Positions 9,220-17,838 of a stretch of DNA of 64,000 nt are shown in pieces (the stretch's first letter is position 1; every line of letters begins with the position of its first letter). The notes beneath the pieces were generated by a model. That model was given only the letters and a program-made list of their open reading frames with translations. It was not told the DNA's origin and made no database searches. The position numbers were made by a program, and so were the translations under genes. Source of the stretch: Sphingopyxis sp. (GTDB taxonomy: Bacteria > Pseudomonadota > Alphaproteobacteria > Sphingomonadales > Sphingomonadaceae); contig PNNB01000036.1 in assembly GCA_013823985.1 (NCBI GenBank), positions 52,003 through 116,002 of the forward strand. Direction: 5' to 3'.

Positions 9220-10117
9220 CATCCGCCATCTCAGGGCTGCTGTCATTACGGCCGGAACCCAAAGCTTCTCACGTGCGGCAAAGCTGCTCCACGTCAAACA
9301 GTCCGCGTTAAGCAGAAGAGTTCAGGCGCTCGAACAGATGCTAGGCGTTCAACTGTTCGAGCGCACCAAGCGCGGAACATTCGCAACCGAGAACGGCAAG
9401 GCCTTCCTGACGGTCGCGGCGCGCATCCTCACCGATGTCGACAATCTTCTGACGACGGCCAAGAACGTCAGCTACGGTGAGCAAGGCCGTTTCGCGATCG
9501 GGTTTAGCTCTTCGCTGATGACCGGCAATCTGAGGTTCGCGATCGGCGATTATATGTCGCGCTATCCCGATGTGCAGTTCGACGGGATCGAAGGTGGCAC
9601 CGAAAAACTGTTCACGGGGCTTCAAGCCCATAGTGTCGATGCGGCGATTACGCCGATGGCGTTAAGCGAGCCCGGAATCGACAGACGCAGCCTTTGGACC
9701 GAGCGGTTGATGATCGTGGTTCCGGACACGCACCCGCTTGTCGAAGCCGATGCCATTCATTGGACCGATTTGCGCAGCGAAGTTTTCGTATTGCCGACCG
9801 ACGGTATCGGCCCGGTGATCGCAAACCTCCTGACCTCAAAACTCGGCACGCATGGCTACCGCGCCAATATCATTCTCCAGGACACCAGCATCGAGAGCGT
9901 GATCAGCACCGTGACGATCGGGCGCTACATCACCCTGACCAGCGAGGCGTCGAATGGGGTTATCTGGCCCGGTCTCAAATTCCTCGAAATCGCCGACAAT
10001 GGCGGTGCCGCCCGGCTCGATTTCGCACTCTACTGGCGGCGCGACAATGAAAATCCGGCGCTCAAGAAATTCCTCAAGATGCTCCAGGAGCGTTACCCGG
10101 TGCTTCAGGGCGAGTGA
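9209..10117 (+). CDS. LysR-family regulator, copy 1 of the trb-associated type
   Basis: 302 residues. The N-terminal helix-turn-helix (SFSRAAKLLHVKQSALSRRVQALEQMLGVQLFERT) is followed by a LysR substrate-binding domain. It is nearly identical, by eye about nine residues in ten, to the protein encoded at 29125-30033. It is convergent with the DUF2274 gene at the 3' end of the trb operon and overlaps it by 13 bases, exactly as in the second copy. This conserved linkage suggests that it regulates transfer genes of this ICE family (inference); the co-inducer is unknown. Confidence 0.9.
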   Translation: MTIDIRHLRAAVITAGTQSFSRAAKLLHVKQSALSRRVQALEQMLGVQLFERTKRGTFATENGKAFLTVAARILTDVDNLLTTAKNVSYGEQGRFAIGFSSSLMTGNLRFAIGDYMSRYPDVQFDGIEGGTEKLFTGLQAHSVDAAITPMALSEPGIDRRSLWTERLMIVVPDTHPLVEADAIHWTDLRSEVFVLPTDGIGPVIANLLTSKLGTHGYRANIILQDTSIESVISTVTIGRYITLTSEASNGVIWPGLKFLEIADNGGAARLDFALYWRRDNENPALKKFLKMLQERYPVLQGE

Positions 10118-10332
10118 TTGCTTTTGCGTGACTTGGCGAAGCTCCGGTCGGTCGCAATGAACCGCTCAATCATGGCCGGGATCAGCCGCTCGGGTGCTGG
10201 CGCGCCCTTAGCTTCGCCGCCGCCCATCGCGACGGCATAAGCCGCAAGGTCGCGGTGCAGTCGGGCATTGAGTTCGATGGTCAGCCTGACCGGCTTCTCG
10301 TCGGCAAGGTCGGTGAGCTTCAACCGGGTCAT
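10105..10332 (-). CDS. DUF2274 family protein, trb-linked, copy 1
   Basis: A 75-residue protein with the family pattern: LADEKPVRLTIELNARLHRDLAAYA at the start and IPAMIERFIATDRSFAKSR at the end. The N-terminal half resembles a ribbon-helix-helix strand-helix unit, so DNA binding is possible. It overlaps trbI by four bases (ATGA-type coupling) and is the last gene of the trb operon. It is a close paralogue of 30021-30248. Confidence 0.8.
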   Translation of the reverse strand: MTRLKLTDLADEKPVRLTIELNARLHRDLAAYAVAMGGGEAKGAPAPERLIPAMIERFIATDRSFAKSRKSNHSP

Positions 10333-11549
10333 CGTGCTGCTCCTTCTGGCGCGAGGATCAGATCGCGCGTGACGATGACCCGCACCGGGAAGCCCGGCCG
10401 GATCGTCAGCGTCGGCGGAATGTTGAGCTGGCGCCGCACGATTTCCTGACCGGCCTGATTGATGCTGTCCTGCGTCCCGGTACGCAGCGCGCGGACCAGC
10501 GTATCATCGCTTCCCGATCCGAGCTCGGTTCCCACTCCCAGCACGGTCGAGATCAGCGCGGCCTTGGCGAGACTTCCCCAGTGGAAGTTCACGCTGTCCT
10601 GCAAACCGGCAAAGCCGCGCCCATCGGACCCGGGCTGTCGGTCGAGCTGGATCGAGTGGCCATCTGGCAGGATCAGCCGGGTCCAGGCGAGCAAGACGCG
10701 CGACTGCCCGGCACTGACCTCGGCGTCATAGTCGCCGATCAGCCGCGCGCCTTGCGGGATCAGCAGGATGCGCCCCGTGGGGCTATCATAGACATTCTGC
10801 GTGACTTGCGCAGTGATCTGGCCGGGCAGGTCCGAGCGGATGCCAGTGATCAGCGCCGCCGGAATGATGCTGCCTGCCTGGAGGATATGCGGGTCGGGGG
10901 GCGGAGCGAGCCGGTCAGATGCCAAGGTGCGGCGGTCGCCAGCGCGGTCGAGGAACACCTGTTTCGGCGAAACCCGCGCCGCTGGTTCGGCCCGTGCCGC
11001 CGCAACAGAAGCTATGCCGGCAGACGGTTCGCCGCCAGCTGATCCGGGGGAGCCACCGGCACCGGCCAGGAACAACCGGCTGGTTCGAGCAGCATCGCGT
11101 TCCTGCGCCGCAAGCTGGCGCGCTTGCATTGCGGCGCTTTGCTCTGGCTTCAGGCCGGGTTGTCCGGACGGTGGCGATCCGACTGGCGGCAATGCGGCGA
11201 CTCCGCCATTCTGTTGCGCGTCGAGGATCGGCTTGCCGAGGTCGCCGGGAAGCGGCGGACCCAATTTCGGCACATCGCCATAGTCCTTGGGCGCGCCAGC
11301 GAGCGCGTCGGCGGTAGTCTTGCCGTCGGCGACCAGCAATTCGGCAGGAGCTTCGCGGCCCTTGTCGTAGAGCGCATAGCCAAAAGCTCCGCCAATCGCC
11401 GCCAAGGTGACGGCGCTGGCAATGCCGACGGTCTTGCGCGAAAGGCGCATCACGGTCGGAAGCGGCGGGCGCAGCCGCAAGTCGGGCGGCGAAGCCTTTG
11501 GCGCAGGCGTGGCCGCTGCGGTCGGCGCGGCTTCGGATTCTTCGGTCAT
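10329..11549 (-). CDS. trbI: Conjugal transfer protein TrbI (VirB10-like), copy 1
   Basis: A 406-residue protein. A short cytoplasmic N-terminus precedes one membrane segment (IASAVTLAAIGGAFGYALY), followed by a proline-rich periplasmic region. The VirB10/TrbI C-terminal domain is recognised by ILQAGSIIPAALITGIRSDL, GRILLIPQGARLIGDYD, DSVNFHWGSLAKAALIST and the final FPVRVIVTRDL. VirB10 proteins span the envelope and form part of the type IV secretion core complex with TrbG and TrbF. The gene overlaps both neighbours by a few bases within the operon. It is paralogous to 30245-31429, with more difference in the proline-rich linker. Confidence 0.93.
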   Translation of the reverse strand: MTEESEAAPTAAATPAPKASPPDLRLRPPLPTVMRLSRKTVGIASAVTLAAIGGAFGYALYDKGREAPAELLVADGKTTADALAGAPKDYGDVPKLGPPLPGDLGKPILDAQQNGGVAALPPVGSPPSGQPGLKPEQSAAMQARQLAAQERDAARTSRLFLAGAGGSPGSAGGEPSAGIASVAAARAEPAARVSPKQVFLDRAGDRRTLASDRLAPPPDPHILQAGSIIPAALITGIRSDLPGQITAQVTQNVYDSPTGRILLIPQGARLIGDYDAEVSAGQSRVLLAWTRLILPDGHSIQLDRQPGSDGRGFAGLQDSVNFHWGSLAKAALISTVLGVGTELGSGSDDTLVRALRTGTQDSINQAGQEIVRRQLNIPPTLTIRPGFPVRVIVTRDLILAPEGAAR

Positions 11550-12562
11550 CGCCGCCGCTCCCGGACATCACGGGTTATGCGGACCCGCTGCTGGCTGCGC
11601 TTGTCGCCCATCCGGAGTTCGGCTTCGGCAAAGAGCCGATCGACGATGATATAGTGTCCGGAAACCCGGTAGTTGACCAGTTCGCCTTCACCGCTCGCAC
11701 CGATCACGAACACCGGTGGCATTTCGCCGCGCGCGATGCTTTCGGGAAACTCGATGAAGGTGCGCACCCCGTCGTCGAACACCCGCACCGGCCGCCAGTC
11801 GGGGCGGTCGCCCGAGATGCGATAACCGAACGCGAGGCTGGGGAGCGCAATCCCGGCAGCGACAGGCGCGGCCGCCTCGGCTGCACTTGCACGGCCCCGA
11901 ATCGCGATCAGCTCATCCTGGGGATAGGACCAGGAGACCGAGGCCATGTAGGTCGAGATGCTGGCGCGCAGTTCGAGATGGTAGGTGCGCCGGTCGGTGT
12001 TGATGATGAGGTTGGTGGCAAGGTCGCTGCGGGTCGGCTTGACCAGGATATGGACTTGGGTTCCATTTCCGGTTCCGCTGGTCGTATCGCCGATGATCCA
12101 GCGCACGGTATCGCCCGCCGCGACCGGTCCCGCGCCGACGAGTTGCTCGCCGGGCTGGAGCGCAATGTCGGTGATCTGACCGGGGGCGGCATAGACCTGG
12201 TAGAGCGCGCCTTCGGCCCAGGCGAACCGCTGCATGGCGTTGATGAAGCCGTCACGGCGCGGCTCGACCCGCGCGGCCTCATTCGCCGCTCCGACCCTGA
12301 CCTGGGGCGGGGTCGGGCGGGAGCGGCTCGCGGCGTGGGGAGGCAGGCGCCGCGGAGCTGGTTTGAGTTGGCCGGGGAGTGGCAGCGGAACGGGGATGGC
12401 GATAACTTCGGGCGTCCGCGCGTCCGCCTGCGCAGAAGGCGGGTCGGCGGGTGGCCCTTGAACGCGATGGGCCGGCGCTGGTTGCGCCCATGTGGGCTGG
12501 ATGGCGAGCGCCAGAACGGCAAGTGCCGAGGCGGCCTTACGTGTCTTGTGATTACGGGTCAT
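11546..12562 (-). CDS. trbG: Conjugal transfer protein TrbG (VirB9-like), copy 1
   Basis: 338 residues with a signal peptide (AVLALAIQPTWAQ). A low-complexity proline/alanine stretch follows. The VirB9/CagX domain begins around EPRRDGFINAMQRFAW and shows YQVYAAPGQITDIALQPGEQL, TNLIINTDRRTYHLEL and a C-terminal FDDGVRTFIEFPE. TrbG forms the outer-membrane ring of the mating channel with TrbI. The start overlaps the end of trbF. A closely similar second copy lies at 31426-32397. Confidence 0.93.
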   Translation of the reverse strand: MTRNHKTRKAASALAVLALAIQPTWAQPAPAHRVQGPPADPPSAQADARTPEVIAIPVPLPLPGQLKPAPRRLPPHAASRSRPTPPQVRVGAANEAARVEPRRDGFINAMQRFAWAEGALYQVYAAPGQITDIALQPGEQLVGAGPVAAGDTVRWIIGDTTSGTGNGTQVHILVKPTRSDLATNLIINTDRRTYHLELRASISTYMASVSWSYPQDELIAIRGRASAAEAAAPVAAGIALPSLAFGYRISGDRPDWRPVRVFDDGVRTFIEFPESIARGEMPPVFVIGASGEGELVNYRVSGHYIIVDRLFAEAELRMGDKRSQQRVRITRDVRERRR

Positions 12563-13242
12563 TGTCCAAGCTCCTTCGACCAGTTGATGGCATTGACGAA
12601 CAGTCCGAGCGGGTTCTTGCGGAGCGCGTCGGGTGTCTTTGGGGTCTGGATCGTCACCGTGACGATCGCCGACCAGCGAGTGGTCTCGGCAAGGCTGCCA
12701 TCCTGATAGCGGCGCTCGACCCAGGCGACACGGAAGCTCGTATTCGACGCGCGGATCACGCTGGCGACATCGACGCCGACCTGGACCTTGCCGATCTGGA
12801 CGAACGGATCGTTGGCGCGGGCATAGTCGTTGAGCGCCAGCGCGCCTTGCGGGCTGGTGAAGTCATAGGCTCTCAGCCAGTTCTCGCGCACGACGATTGC
12901 GTCGGCGGGAATGCTGCGGACCCGTTCGATGAAGCGCGCGAGGTGAAACGCGATCTGGGGATCGCTCGGTTGCCAGTCGGCAGTGGCGGGGACGACCGCC
13001 TGCGCTTCGCCGAGCTTGTCGACTTCGACCACCCAGGGAACGATGCTCCCGCGCGCGCCCTGCCAGATGATCCCGGCGGTCAGCGCGCCCGACAGAGCGA
13101 GCGTTCCAAAGAAGGCCAGCCGCCAGTTCCTGGCCTGGACGCGGGCCGAACCGATGCGGTCATCCCAGGCTTGCGCTGCGCGCTGATAGGGGGTGACGGG
13201 TTCGGGCGTCTCGCCGTAGCGGATCGAGGGGCGTCGAAACAT
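12559..13242 (-). CDS. trbF: Conjugal transfer protein TrbF (VirB8-like), copy 1
   Basis: 227 residues. It begins MFRRPSIRYG, has one membrane segment near residues 40-60 (FFGTLALSGALTAGIIW), then the VirB8 periplasmic domain (FHLARFIERVRSIPADAIVVRENWLRAYDF, AWVERRYQDGSLAETTRWSA). VirB8 proteins are assembly factors of the type IV secretion inner-membrane complex. The end of the gene overlaps trbG, and the start is six bases from the end of trbL. Same length as the second copy at 32394-33077. Confidence 0.93.
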   Translation of the reverse strand: MFRRPSIRYGETPEPVTPYQRAAQAWDDRIGSARVQARNWRLAFFGTLALSGALTAGIIWQGARGSIVPWVVEVDKLGEAQAVVPATADWQPSDPQIAFHLARFIERVRSIPADAIVVRENWLRAYDFTSPQGALALNDYARANDPFVQIGKVQVGVDVASVIRASNTSFRVAWVERRYQDGSLAETTRWSAIVTVTIQTPKTPDALRKNPLGLFVNAINWSKELGQ

Positions 13243-13247
13243 GGTTG

Positions 13248-14471
13248 CTATTCCTTCGGGCTAGTGTCGATGGTGGTTCCCGCGCCGCCGCCATCGCCCG
13301 ACTTGAGCGTGTGCGCGGCGATCTGCGCGGAATGGAGAATGGCCTGACGGTCCTTCATCGCCTTGGCCCAGGCTGGGGGGCCGGATGCCGGTTCGGGATC
13401 GGAGGATGGCGATGCGCCGGGGGCGGGGATAATCTTGCCGCCGGTCGCGCCGATCGCGCCGCGCGCACCGTCCTTGAAGCTCTGCTGCAAACCTTCAGCG
13501 GATTTCCGCAGCGGAGACATCGCGGCACCGCCTGCGGCTTTGGCGCCGCCATGTGCGGTGGCGGAAGCCGCGCTCGCGACCGCGCCGCCGGCGAGTTTCG
13601 CGCCCGCCGCCGCGCCGATGGCCAGGCCGCCCGCAGCAAGCGCGGTCCCGGCGGCAGCACCTGCACCGAGCTGGGGTCCGCCCGACACGATGCCGCTGGC
13701 AATGCCGGGTCCAAAAATGCCGAGACCGAGCAGGCACAGGCTGGCGAGCACCACCGCCATCGCGTCTTCGATAGTCGGTTCCGGGCCAATCGCGGCCCCG
13801 AACTCGGCAAACAGGGTCGAGCCGATGCCGACGATCACTGCCAGCACCAGCACCTTGATCCCTGAGGAAATGACGTTCCCGAGCACTCGCTCGGCCATGA
13901 AAGCGGTCTTGCCGAACAGCCCGAACGGGATCAGCACGAAGCCGCACAGCGTGGTCAGTTTGAACTCGATCAGCGTGATGAACAACTGGATCGCCAGCAC
14001 GAAGAAGGCGAGCAGGACAATTGCCCAAGCGAACAGCAGCACGGCAATCTGGATGAAATTCTCGAAGAAGGAGACGAACCCCATCAGCTCGGCAATCGAG
14101 TCGAGGATCGGCTGTCCGGCATCGAGCCCGACTTGCGCGACCCGTCCCGGCTGGAGCAGCTCGGCGGCGGTAAAGCCGGTGCCGCTGGCCTTGAGACCAA
14201 GCCCAGCGAAGCTCTCGAACACGATCCTGGCGAGCGCGTTCCAGTTGCCGATGATGTAGGCGAAGACGCCGACGAACAGCGTCTTCTTGACCAGCCGGGC
14301 GATGATGTCGTCGCCTTCGCCCCACGACCAGAACAGCGCCGCCAATGTCACGTCGATGACGATCAGGGTGGTGGCGATGAACGCCACTTCGCCCGAGAGC
14401 AGCCCGAACCCGCTGTCGATATAGCGGGTGAAGACGTCCAGAAACCGATCGACAACGCCGGTGCCGCCCAT
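13248..14471 (-). CDS. trbL: Conjugal transfer protein TrbL (VirB6-like), copy 1
   Basis: I start at the ATG giving MGGTGVVDRFLDVF (407 residues); the longer open frame upstream only runs through trbK. Several membrane segments lie in the first 270 residues, including LTTLCGFVLIPFGLFGKTAFMAE, which is characteristic of TrbL. The last third is alanine/glycine-rich and low complexity, as usual. TrbL is the polytopic inner-membrane channel component. One base separates it from the stop codon of trbK. The second copy at 33082-34401 has a longer C-terminal tail. Confidence 0.9.
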   Translation of the reverse strand: MGGTGVVDRFLDVFTRYIDSGFGLLSGEVAFIATTLIVIDVTLAALFWSWGEGDDIIARLVKKTLFVGVFAYIIGNWNALARIVFESFAGLGLKASGTGFTAAELLQPGRVAQVGLDAGQPILDSIAELMGFVSFFENFIQIAVLLFAWAIVLLAFFVLAIQLFITLIEFKLTTLCGFVLIPFGLFGKTAFMAERVLGNVISSGIKVLVLAVIVGIGSTLFAEFGAAIGPEPTIEDAMAVVLASLCLLGLGIFGPGIASGIVSGGPQLGAGAAAGTALAAGGLAIGAAAGAKLAGGAVASAASATAHGGAKAAGGAAMSPLRKSAEGLQQSFKDGARGAIGATGGKIIPAPGASPSSDPEPASGPPAWAKAMKDRQAILHSAQIAAHTLKSGDGGGAGTTIDTSPKE

Positions 14472-14472
14472 G

Positions 14473-14847
14473 TCAGTTGCTCCCGTCTTGAACTGGAGTG
14501 GGTGAAGGTGCGGCGGCGTCGCTGTTCGTCGCCGCGCCTTCATCGATATTGGCACTGGTCGCGGGTTCGGTGTCGCCAAAGTCCGTGCCAGTTGCCCGTT
14601 GGACCCCCATGAAGAACCGGCTGCGCTGTTCGGCCCAGGCGCGCAGGCAGAGCGTGTCGCTTGCCGCTGCCTGGCCGATGCTGCGGCACCGACGCAGTTC
14701 GGCGCGCAGCGGATCGATCCCGTCGTCCGCTACGAACACGGTTTGCGTGGCTGTGCTGGCTGGCTCGTTCAACTGTACGAGGCTGAGCGCGAGCGCGGTG
14801 ACGACAAAACCCGCTGCGCCGATCCGCGCGATGGTGCCGGTCTTCAT
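14473..14847 (-). CDS. trbK: Putative entry-exclusion protein TrbK-alt, copy 1
   Basis: 124 residues with an N-terminal membrane anchor or signal (ARIGAAGFVVTALALSLVQL). A short domain follows with cysteines in LRRCRSIG and TLCLRAWAEQRSRFF, the pattern of TrbK-alt proteins. It sits between trbJ and trbL as in related trb operons. TrbK blocks redundant transfer into cells that already hold the element. The tail is rich in alanine, threonine and proline and differs from the second copy (34403-34729); such divergence would be expected if the two elements had different exclusion specificity (inference). Confidence 0.7.
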   Translation of the reverse strand: MKTGTIARIGAAGFVVTALALSLVQLNEPASTATQTVFVADDGIDPLRAELRRCRSIGQAAASDTLCLRAWAEQRSRFFMGVQRATGTDFGDTEPATSANIDEGAATNSDAAAPSPTPVQDGSN

Positions 14848-14858
14848 GGGGGCGCCTT

Positions 14859-15632
14859 TCAGTCGTGGAACATCCGCGCCGAACCCGGCTGGTAGCCGGT
14901 GCCGCGCGCGAGGAAGCGCCGCAGCTGTTCGCGGGCCTGGGCCTGCGCTGCGGCGCGCTGCGCGGCATCGAGCGACTGGGCGCGGCCGAGCGAGGCCATC
15001 GTCGCGGTCAGGTCGGCGAGCTGCTGCGATTGCAGCGCGAGCAGCTGGTTCCCGGCTTGGGCTGCTTGCAGCGCGCCGGTCGCCGACTGGCTGGCGGTTA
15101 CCAATTGGTCGATCGCGCTGCGGGCGCCGTCGATGTTGCCGACCACGCCGGCCTGGACCTTCAAGGCGTCTTCGAAGGCGGCAACGCTGTTGCGCCAGCG
15201 CCCTTCCGCGCCTGCGACCATCGTGCGCTGCGAGCCCGAAAGATCGGCATCCTTATATTGCCGTCCGAACTCCCGCTCGATCGTCTGGACATCGTAGGCC
15301 ATGCGCTGAGCCTGCTGGATCAGCTGCTGCGTCTGGCGAATCTGCTGCTGGAGTGGGGCGAGGATGCTGGTCGGCAGGCTGGCGAGATTGCGCGCCTCGT
15401 TGATCAGCGAGGTCGCCTGATTCTGCAATGCACGGATCTGGTTGTTGATCTGCTCCAGGGTCCGTGCGGCAGTCAGCACGTTCTGCGCATAATTCGACGG
15501 ATCGTAAACGATCCCGCCGAACTGGGCATAGGCGGGTGCCGGGATCAGCGCGGTCGCGGTCAGCGACAGGATCGCGGCACCGGCGGCGAGCGCATGGTGG
15601 AAACCCAGCTTCTTCATTCGACGCGACTTCAT
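14859..15632 (-). CDS. trbJ: Conjugal transfer protein TrbJ (VirB5-like), copy 1
   Basis: I start at ATG 15632, where a GGAG site overlaps the stop codon of trbE; the longer frame is the shadow of trbE. 257 residues. A signal peptide ends ...APAYAQ, followed by FGGIVYDPSNYAQN and long coiled-coil-like helices (ARTLEQINNQIRALQNQA, SLGRAQSLDAAQRAAAQAQA). TrbJ/VirB5 is a minor pilus component exported to the periplasm. The second copy is at 34733-35491. Confidence 0.9.
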   Translation of the reverse strand: MKSRRMKKLGFHHALAAGAAILSLTATALIPAPAYAQFGGIVYDPSNYAQNVLTAARTLEQINNQIRALQNQATSLINEARNLASLPTSILAPLQQQIRQTQQLIQQAQRMAYDVQTIEREFGRQYKDADLSGSQRTMVAGAEGRWRNSVAAFEDALKVQAGVVGNIDGARSAIDQLVTASQSATGALQAAQAGNQLLALQSQQLADLTATMASLGRAQSLDAAQRAAAQAQAREQLRRFLARGTGYQPGSARMFHD

Positions 15633-15636
15633 GGCA

Positions 15637-16083
15637 TTACTCCTTGGGTTGGCCCATTTGGGCGGGGGGAACGGGGGGATCGCGCAGCATGTCGGCGGCC
15701 CAATCGAGTCCGCGATGGCGCAGCCAATGGTTGGCGAAATCTTGCGCGCCGTGCGCCTCGACCAATGTCGTGATCGCAAGCTGGTCGGCCTTCGCCGAGG
15801 TGGCGGTAAAGGCGAGCGCGACTTCGCCCAGACCTAGCTCGAACAGCCGGTTACCGCGCGCTGACTGGCAATAATAATCGCGCTTGGGCGCTGCCTGGCT
15901 CAGTATCTCGATCTGGCGGTCGTTGAGGCCGAACCGGCGGTAGATCGCCAATATCTGCGGTTCGAGCGCCCGGTCATTGGGCAGGAATATCCGCGTCGGG
16001 CAGCTTTCGATGATCGCCGTGGCAATCGCCGAGGTTTCGATGTCGGCGAGGCTCTGCGTCGCGAACACCACGCTCGCATTCTT
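15637..16083 (-). pseudogene. trbE: trbE, 3' fragment only (VirB4 ATPase C-terminus), copy 1
   Basis: About 148 codons matching the last part of the complete TrbE at 35496-37952, from KNASVVFATQSLADIETSAI to the stop codon. Homology stops sharply at the AAG codon around 16083. The complete copy continues upstream with ...EWLKTLRK, but here the sequence turns into unrelated DNA (VLAP before the shared K-N). The Walker A and B motifs of this ATPase are therefore missing and the fragment cannot work. The break lies 187 bases from the integrase start, so it marks a recombination or integration point. Confidence 0.9.
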
Positions 16084-16269
16084 CGGAGCAAGTACCAAGG
16101 GTTCTACGCCAGAGTGCGACGTTGCCTGTCTTTGCGCGGTTTTCTGCGACTTTGCAAGGACTTGATTGAGGCAAGTCCTACGCTGGCCTAGTGCAGTCTT
16201 GGCCCGTTTTTCCGTTCACCTGCTTACGCAGTGCTTACGCAAGACTGGGCTTGAAACCCGGAGCCGGCG
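16084..16269. other. Integrase-proximal junction, candidate attachment region
   Basis: This 186-base stretch joins the broken trbE to the integrase gene. It contains an 8-base perfect inverted repeat (16157-16164 with 16172-16179, AGGACTTG/CAAGTCCT) and two 10-base direct repeats (16221-16230 and 16232-16241) at 11-base spacing just before the integrase start. That is the usual place for core and arm-type recombinase sites of Arm-domain (DUF4102-like) integrases. No tRNA gene end was recognised. Confidence 0.45.
16221..16241 (+). repeat. Two phased direct repeats TGCTTACGCA upstream of integrase
   Basis: Two identical 10-mers with one base between them, giving an 11-base period, end 28 bases before the integrase start codon. 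One-turn phasing suggests tandem binding of a protein on one face of the helix. Integrase arm sites or an excisionase/repressor operator are the likeliest roles. Confidence 0.5.
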
Positions 16270-17592
16270 ATGCCGAAGATCACCAAGAAGGCGGTCGATG
16301 CCGCCATACCCAACGGTAGAGACTACGTCATCTGGGACAGCGAACTTCCCGGTTTCGGCTTGCGCGTGTTCGCATCGGGCAAGCGCAGCTATGTTCTCCA
16401 ATACCGATCGCTCGGACGCTCGCGCCGCTACACGATCGGGATGCACGGCGTGTGGACACCGGAGTCGGCCCGGCTCGAAGCGAAGGCGCAACTGGGTAGA
16501 ATCGCGCGTGGCGACAATCCCGCCGAAGAAAAGCAACTCGATCACCGGGCGCTGACGGTCAAGCAGTTATGCGATCTTTACCGCAACGATCTGGAAGCCG
16601 GGCTCATTCTCGGCAAGAGCGGACGCCCCAAAAAGGCTTCAACAATCTACACCGATCTTGGCCGCATCAAGCGCCATATTGTCCCGCTGCTGGGCAATCG
16701 GCGCGTAAAGGATTTGACCCGGGCGGACGCGACGAAGCTGCTCAGGGACGTGATGGCCGGGAACACCCGCGTATCCGTCAAGACTGAAAAGCTACGCGGG
16801 AAATCCATCGTGCGGGGTGGTCCAGGAACGGCATCGCGGACGTTGGGACTATTCGGTGCGATCCTGACCTATGCGATCAACGCCGGGATCATCGACAGCA
16901 ACCCCGCGCACGGCATCCGCAAGCCCAAGGATCAGGTCCGCCAACGCCGCCTGACTGAAGCGGAGTATCGCGAACTCGGGCGGATGCTGTCAGAATCGCG
17001 CCGAGACAGCCGTTATGCTACCACCACCGACGTCATCAGACTGCTGGCGCTGACCGGCTGCCGGCGTGGCGAGATTATCGGTCTCGAATGGAAAGAGGTC
17101 GATTTTGAGCAAAGCTGCCTGCGGCTGACCGATTCCAAAGAGGGTTATTCGATCCGCCCCGTGGGTCTGCCCGTGCTGGAGTTTTTGGAAGAGCGAATGC
17201 CTTATGCCGAAGGCGACCATGTGTTCGTCGGTTTGCGCAACAGCTAGGTCTTCGGCGCTTTCCCGCACCAATGGGAAAGAATATTCCGTGGCTCGGCGCT
17301 TGACGGCATAACGGCCCATGTCCTGCGGCACAGCTTTGCCAGCATCGCCAACGATCTGGGCTTCACCGAAGTAACGATCGCTGCGCTTGTCGGGCATGCC
17401 AAGGGGTCGGTCACGGGGAAGTATATCCATACGCTCGACACGACACTGGTCATGGCCGCCGATACTATCGCGGGCTACATCGCGGGTCTGCTGGACGGGA
17501 TTGAGTTTCAAAGACGAGCTTACGCATTTGATCGCGCCGCTCGAAGCGAGGCGTTGGGGCGTTTCCTTGCCGAGGCTCAGCAATCGCCTTGA
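16270..17592 (+). pseudogene. int: Tyrosine recombinase (ICE integrase) interrupted by one amber codon
   Basis: The frame runs from ATG 16270 to TGA 17590-17592 with a single in-frame TAG at 17245-17247. N-terminal Arm DNA-binding domain (PKITKKAVDAAIPNGRDYVI, LPGFGLRVFASGKRSYVLQY), core-binding domain (about residues 95-215), then the catalytic domain. The first catalytic arginine is in LLALTGCRRGEIIGL before the stop. The HVLRHSFAS box (His and second Arg), LVGHAKGS and the nucleophile tyrosine in GKYIHT all follow the stop. As written, the product is a 325-residue protein without the nucleophile. Both halves stay in frame without other damage, so the mutation is recent, a sequencing error, or read through by a suppressor. 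Confidence 0.88.
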
Positions 17593-17838
17593 TGTCGGAG
17601 CAAATTACTCCATTACTTAGTGTGTGCCCCCCTGACGGCTACCAAGCGAGTGCGTTGATGTCCTGTCTGCTTTTTCTTCAATTTTGGTAAGGATCGTCTG
17701 CCCGGCATGTGCCGGAGTCAGACCGAGCGGGTTCGGGGCGGAACACTCCCATGTCCGAATGAGAAACTTTGGGAACCATCGCGAGAAGCATGTTACCTCC
17801 CCGTCATCCAGTCGGCTCTGTATACAGTCGCCGCGATC

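Noticed and set aside
11498..12706. 402-codon plus-strand frame opposite trbG and trbF
   Set aside because: Shadow frame caused by high GC at third positions; no family features and it lies antisense to two well-supported trb genes.
14472..14579. Upstream extension of trbL copy 1
   Set aside because: The added residues are read out of frame through trbK; the start MGGTGVVDRF is shared with copy 2 and sits one base from the trbK stop.
16084..16269. tRNA gene end as attachment site of the integrase
   Set aside because: No T-loop or acceptor-stem pattern found; the adjoining sequence is the broken trbE gene.
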